Positions 59,401 to 64,000 of a DNA stretch of 64,000 nucleotides are shown here, in pieces. Below the pieces are notes generated by a model. That model did not search any database and was not told where the DNA came from. It saw only the letters and a program-made list of their open reading frames with translations. The translations under genes were made by a program, and so were the position numbers. How positions within the stretch are numbered: the first letter of the stretch is position 1; each line of letters begins with the position of its first letter. Source of the DNA: Asterochloris sp. CNOR1 (taxonomy: Eukaryota; Chlorophyta; Trebouxiophyceae; Trebouxiales; Trebouxiaceae); assembly GCA_963969365.1 (NCBI GenBank), contig OZ017749.1, forward strand, positions 310,001-374,000. The letters run 5' to 3'.

Positions 59401-60302
59401 ATCTTATTCCTGACCACGCTGATGCCACGCTCGTCACTGGCATTCAGCTCCAGCACACGCGTCTTTACCAGAGTTGGCCTGCAGCAGCACGTAATTGCTT
59501 ACAACTGATCACTTTGATACCATGCCCATCACTGGCATTCAGCTCCAGCACATGCGGCTCTGCCAGAGACGGCCTGCAGCACATCTGTGACTTCGTGGGC
59601 TAATGGGTTTTGGCTAGGGCTGTGACAACCCCTGCAGACAAGTGCGGCAGGCAGCAAGAACCACCCATGCTGGGCTTGTGGCAGCAGCGCACCCAGGATG
59701 GGCCTACATGGTGTCTTGGATCTTGGCAAGGGACGCACATGGCCCCTTCTTCCCCTTCCTGGCAGTTGCACAACACCTCCAGGACAAGTCGGCTGGCTGC
59801 ACACTGCTTGTAGCACTAGCACGTCCTGTGAACATCGCTGAGACATTCTGATGGGCAAAGCCGGCTGTGCTGCCACTTGCAGTGGCCAGCCGGCATGGCA
59901 TCTTCTGCAGCTCACCCAAAGAGCTGCCGAGCCACTGCCAAGGCTGTGGAGGTTTTGCCGGTGCCGGGCGGGCCATAGAACAGCAGGTGCGGCAACTGCA
60001 GGCAATGCGGCGCATACTCAGGAACTTGATCTGCAGGTGTTCACGCTTGGCAGAGTGCCCTTGGCAGCTCTGAAGCCAAGCACATGACGTTGCAGAAGTG
60101 TGCTCACGTTGGCAGTCTGCATGGCCTTCTGCAGCGTCTGGACCACCTCCTCCTGATGTGCAACATCTTCCACTGTCTTGGGCCGGCTGCATTGCAGCTA
60201 TCACCGTCAGTGCCTTTGCGGTAACACAGCAGGGATTGCTGGGGCGCCAATGCAGCATGACACTCACTACTTGTCCACCCAGGGCTGGCCTGTTGCGGTC
60301 AT
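56426..60302 (-). CDS. RFC4: replication factor C subunit 4
   Basis: Small AAA+ subunit of the clamp loader that opens PCNA and loads it on primed DNA in the nucleus. Exons: 60302-60268, 60186-60108, 59995-59916, 59478-59301, 58646-58469, 57373-57267, 57000-56854 and 56617-56426, giving 331 residues. RFC boxes in order: [20 protein letters not shown], Walker [14 protein letters not shown] (about 43-55), [20 protein letters not shown], Walker [33 protein letters not shown], the SRC motif in [18 protein letters not shown], and [16 protein letters not shown]. The C-terminal collar ends [14 protein letters not shown], which points to RFC4 rather than RFC2, 3 or 5. The exon 5 donor is GC (AAG|GCAAGG). 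Divergent from the DDX54 gene, with only about 270 bp between starts. Confidence 0.96.
59425..59590 (-). repeat. duplicated exon 4 acceptor/start, RFC4 intron 3
   Basis: The exon 4 start with its acceptor (plus strand CACTGGCATTCAGCTCCAGC then ACACGCG...GGCCTGCAGCA, 59436-59487) has an intronic copy at about 59530-59582 (CACTGGCATTCAGCTCCAGC then ACATGCG...GGCCTGCAGCA). The copy has lost the frame further in. Confidence 0.9.
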
Positions 60303-60573
60303 GACAGCGTGATCAGTTGAATGCCAAACCTCAAAACATGCCAACAATGTTTGACGCAGATCACAAGTGAACTCTGCTGCTGAGGTGTAGCATCACATCC
60401 GTCACCAAACAAGATCTGCAGCGTGGTCACACGGGGATCCAGATATGATAGACGAGTATGCGCTCCTCTTGGCGCGGTCCGCAGAACCTTAGGGTTGCAC
60501 TCACCAGTCTGGTGGAACAATGCAGCACAAAGACAGATGCACTGCTCTTGGATTGCCTACATCTCAGAAAAAG
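60303..60573. promoter_or_regulatory. short divergent promoter region, RFC4 / DDX54
   Basis: Only 271 bp separate the RFC4 start (minus) from the DDX54 start (plus), so both promoters and 5' UTRs must share this stretch. No specific factor sites were identified. An in-frame upstream Met at 60520 would shorten it to 217 bp. Confidence 0.45.
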
Positions 60574-63500
60574 ATGTCGTCTAACTCAGATCTCGATGAG
60601 AAGGTGGCAGGCACAGCAACTGGAGGGTTTCCCACAGAGAGTAGTGCTGTGGAATTCGGGTGGACAGATGACCAGCCCCTTGCTGGCAGGAGGGCCAAAG
60701 CCGCCAAGGATAGGCGGCAGAAACTCAAGCCTGGCAGTTTTGGTGAGCAATGCAAATTGATGGCATGGCTGCTGCCAATGACAGCGTGCTGGTCCATCTG
60801 AAGCAGCCCCAGCATCCATCTCACCATATTAGCACAGCTGCTCGACACTTGAATTGCAGACACAGACCTTTAACTGCTGCATTCTGGATCTACTGTGTAG
60901 GAGACTCTTACGCAAACCCCTGTGCCCTGCAGAAACATTGGGGCTGAGCGTGGAAGTGCTGCGGGGCATCAAGCGGAAGGGCTACCGGCTGCCAACGCCC
61001 ATTCAGCGCAAGACGCTGCCCCTGATACTGCAAGGTCAGGATGTGGTGGGCATGGCGCGGACTGGCTCTGGCAAGACCGCAGCATTTGTCATCCCCATGC
61101 TCGAAAGGTGAGCACTCTACTAGCATGTAGCTCTGCGGAGTGACTTAAGCAAGATGCTCCCTTGACTGATGGGCTATGCAGATTGTAATCAAGACAAGGC
61201 GTGAGTGGTAAGCAAGTCTGTAGGGCCAGGCTGCAGAGCAAGCCAGAGGTTGGGGCGTGGGCCATCATGAACTGCCATTGTGCCCTCCAGGCCAACACTG
61301 TGCAGTCTGGGAACTGCAGTCTGGCAGCCGCCTGCATGCAGCAGCCGGTGCAGCCAGCACAACATGGCAGCCTTCTGTTGCAGGCCCAGTCGCAAGGTTG
61401 CTGCAGCCACAGGCACTGAGTTGCTGGCTGAAATCCCAAGGCTCTGCCCTGCTCTCACGATGATGCCTCAGTGTGGGCGCCTTCACGCTGCAGACTCTGC
61501 AAGCGCTCTGCTGCAGCCTTCCCCCAGACCTCTGACGTTCAGCCTGCCTTGTGCCCTGCAGGTTAAAGGAGCACTCTCTCAAAGCGGGCGCCCGCGCAGT
61601 GCTGCTGGCCCCCACTCGCGAGCTGACCCTGCAGACCCACAAGGTTGTGAAGGAGTTGGGGCGCCACACCAACCTGCGCACGGCTGTCCTGGTGGGAGGG
61701 GACTCCATGGAGGCACAGTTTGCTGAGCTGGCAGCCAACCCCGACATCATTGTGGCGACTCCAGGTGGGGCCCTTTGAGACGCACTCGAAGTAGATCTGC
61801 AGGAAAACACATGAACGCAGTCATTTGTGCAGAGCTGCCGGCCAACACAGACCACATTGAGGCCCTCCAGGCAGGGCACTATGAGCGAGGTGGGTCGTGA
61901 AGCAGCCCAGGTGAACATTGTTTGCAGAGCTGGCACCCAGATCCGGCATCATCGTGGCTGGTGCAAGGGCGGCTTGGTGGCAGCTGGAATGGGGCCTTGC
62001 AAACGCCTGGTTACATGCGCTTGCCACAGCTGGCAGGTATCTCAGACTGTATTCGTGCAACCCCAGGTGCAGTACTGCAACTAGCATGTTGGTGGGGCCC
62101 TGTGGGGCTGTGCCGTGCCCATCACTCTTAGCTGCTGACCTGGCAGGGCAGCTGATAAGCTCCTGTTCTAAGCATTTGCAGCTTGTGCATGGCCAGTGGC
62201 TCTACCTTACCAGTAACAGCTGTGCTGTGCAGGACGTCTGATGCACCACCTGAAGGAGGTTGAGGGCATGAGCCTGCGCACGGTGGAGTTCTGCGTTTTT
62301 GATGAGGCCGACCGCCTCTTTGAGATGGGCTTTGCTGCCCAGCTGAGGGAGATTCTCAGCAAAATGGGCTCTCAGCGGCAGGTGAGCTCATAATGGGATG
62401 TGCAAGCTGTTCACTGTGAACACATGCAGCACAGGCGCCACATGTGTCCGGTGTTTGGATTGAGCAGACCTTCTCATCTGGGACGTCTTGCAGCTCATGG
62501 TCTTGCAGCTCATGATGCCAATAGTCAGATGCATGCTGCTGTACCTTCAATCTGGCTAATGATGCAAGTGACATACTGCTGTGCTGCAAACAGGACACTT
62601 TCTGATGTGTCAGGGCGACACATCATGTTGCCAGATGCTTCTTGCCTGACCAGTGCATGGCTGTCACTCATCAAAGGGCTTGTAACTTGACAGCCTGCCA
62701 GCATGGCACCTTATGCCACTGGCTTGCTGCCTGCAATGCTGCTGTAGTTGGTGTCATGCTCTCTGCATCCTACGAGGTTGGTACAGCAAGGCTGCTGACA
62801 CGCGTCCACCTGCCGGACTGCAGACGCTGCTATTCTCCGCCACCATGCCCTCAGCACTCCACGAATTTGCCAAGGCTGGGCTGCGGGATCCAGAGATGGT
62901 GCGCCTGGACGTGGAGTCGCGCATCTCCCCTGACCTAGGCCTGGCCTTCTTCTCTGTCAGGTTCGCTGCGGTGCCTGTGCTGTCAGGCAGACGTCCCAAC
63001 TTGGTCTGATGGATGGCACTGTGTGCCACTGTGGCCTACTTGCGCAGCGTATCTGCCTGAGCATAGAGTGGCGCCTTTCCTGACTGCTGACTTGCCTTCT
63101 GTCCAGTGAGGCCTTGCTGCCAGAGGCTGAACCTGTGAAATGGGCCTTGGCGGGCAGCAGGGTCTGTGCAGGACTAAGGCAGCATGCCTCCTCCTCCGGT
63201 GCCATCATTGGAGGTCCAGACTCTAAGCAGCTTCTAATGGGTCACCCTGGCATGGGTCTACTCGATGGTCCAAGTCGGCCCAGCACTGATGGGCTTGTGG
63301 GCTTAGCTCAAGTGCCTGCTCGTGCAGGCTTGTGACTGTCCCTTGACTTTGCAAGACGACTTGCTGCCTGTAGGGCCGAGGAGAAGCTTGCAGCCCTGCT
63401 GTGGCTGCTGCAAGAGGTCATCCCGGCGGGGCAGCCCACCCTGGTGTTTGCTTCCACGCGGCACCACGTGGAGATGCTGCACGCCATTCTGGAGGGGGAG

Positions 63501-64000
63501 GGCGTGGCAGCTGCCTGTGTCTACGGTGCTATGGACCAGGTGTGCTTGGAGTTGCTGGCCTTTTTAAATCTGACGACATGCCAATCTGGGCGTGCATATT
63601 CTGTGCTCGCAGCCTGAGTCTACACTGCTGGTGACCCTGATGAGATGGGTTTTGCTGCTGGATGGGCTTTTGGGGTGCAGCGGCCTGGGAGGGCAGCCGC
63701 CTACGTCCATGATGATGTGGACCAGGCAGGTTGGTACCCCAACTTCGTTTGCAGGCTGCCCACAAGGACTGGATTGGCTAGTTGCCCCTCCGTCCTGCAC
63801 CTTTGGGACAATTGGGAAACTGCACTCTGCAGGCTGCTCGTAAGATCCACGTTGGCAAGTTTTCTGCGGGGCGGGCGCACGTGATGGTGGTCACAGATGT
63901 GGCAGCCCGCGGCATTGACATCCCACTGCTGGACAATGTGGTCAACTTTGACTTCCCGCCCAAGCCCAAGCTGTTCGTGCACCGCGTGGGACGTGCAGCA
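60574..64000 (+). CDS. DDX54: DEAD-box RNA helicase DDX54/Dbp10, N-terminal part (3' end outside window)
   Basis: ATP-dependent RNA helicase of large-subunit ribosome biogenesis in the nucleolus. Exons: 60574-60742, 60933-61107, 61562-61764, 62233-62381, 62824-62960, 63374-63539 and 63833 to the window end. Motifs in order: [11 protein letters not shown] (Q motif), [12 protein letters not shown] (I), [11 protein letters not shown] (Ia), [19 protein letters not shown] (Ib), [12 protein letters not shown] (II), LFSATMP (III), [14 protein letters not shown] (IV), [20 protein letters not shown] (V), and [15 protein letters not shown] (VI). The [16 protein letters not shown] wording separates Dbp10/DDX54 from other DEAD-box families. 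Two starts are possible: 60520 adds 18 residues; 60574 begins [10 protein letters not shown]. The C-terminal DBP10CT region is not in the window. Confidence 0.95.
61715..62080 (+). repeat. decayed exon 3 end/donor copies, DDX54 intron 3
   Basis: The exon end (TTTGCTGAGCTGGCAGCCAA, then CCCCGACATCATTGTGGCGACTCCAG|GTGGGG) is echoed at about 61824 (TTTGTGCAGAGCTGCCGGCC...), 61919 (TTTGCAGAGCTGGCACCCAG, then ATCCGGCATCATCGTGGCTGGTGC) and more weakly near 62025. The period is about 95-100 bp. Confidence 0.8.

Overview
The window is nuclear DNA of a green alga, most likely a trebouxiophyte (Chlorella/Coccomyxa relatives). Reasons: almost every gene is cut into short GT-AG exons separated by 50-1000 bp introns, the proteins are plant-type (plastid TrmB, DUF1995/LPA3-like, GDP-mannose pyrophosphorylase, a CAH3-like lumenal carbonic anhydrase), and the one telomere-like motif is of the TTTAGGG type. 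No bacterial operon, CRISPR, tRNA or rRNA was found. All gene models were assembled by eye from protein-family continuity and intron phase; no transcript data were available.

Layout, left to right: the 3' end of an NAD kinase gene (+, to 1702); a complete mannose-1-phosphate guanylyltransferase (+, 2793-7279); a plastid-type tRNA m7G46 methyltransferase (-, 7867-12307); a secreted LBP/BPI-like lipid-binding protein (-, 13073-15942); a DUF1995 plastid protein (+, 17779-21390); a secreted GIN-domain (DUF2807-like) protein (+, 21773-27483); a 21-exon NRDE2 gene (-, 27863-41593); an alpha-carbonic anhydrase with Tat-type lumenal targeting (-, 42557-44911); a weakly supported small gene (+, 45007-46188); a ubiquitin-like-domain protein (-, 46526-47948); a membrane-anchored alpha/beta hydrolase (+, 48821-53040); a START/DUF220-like lipid-binding protein (-, 53400-56266); replication factor C subunit 4 (-, 56426-60302); and the 5' part of a DDX54/Dbp10 DEAD-box helicase (+, 60574 to the window end). 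The genes are unrelated housekeeping loci rather than a functional cluster. Several pairs share short divergent or convergent spacers.

The most unusual feature is in the introns. In at least ten places an intron holds tandem, decayed copies of its own neighbouring exon-intron junction (exon end plus donor, or acceptor plus exon start), usually with a 50-120 bp period. The same process seems to act in coding sequence: the carbonic anhydrase carries an in-frame 48-bp repeat that multiplies one beta-strand segment about seven times. About 9 of roughly 96 modelled introns need a GC-AG donor, far above the usual level in plants. Other points: a 264-bp inverted repeat pair in two NRDE2 introns that could pair across exons 5-9, an intronic foldback with 35-nt perfect arms, and a short interstitial telomere motif inside one of the junction-repeat arrays.
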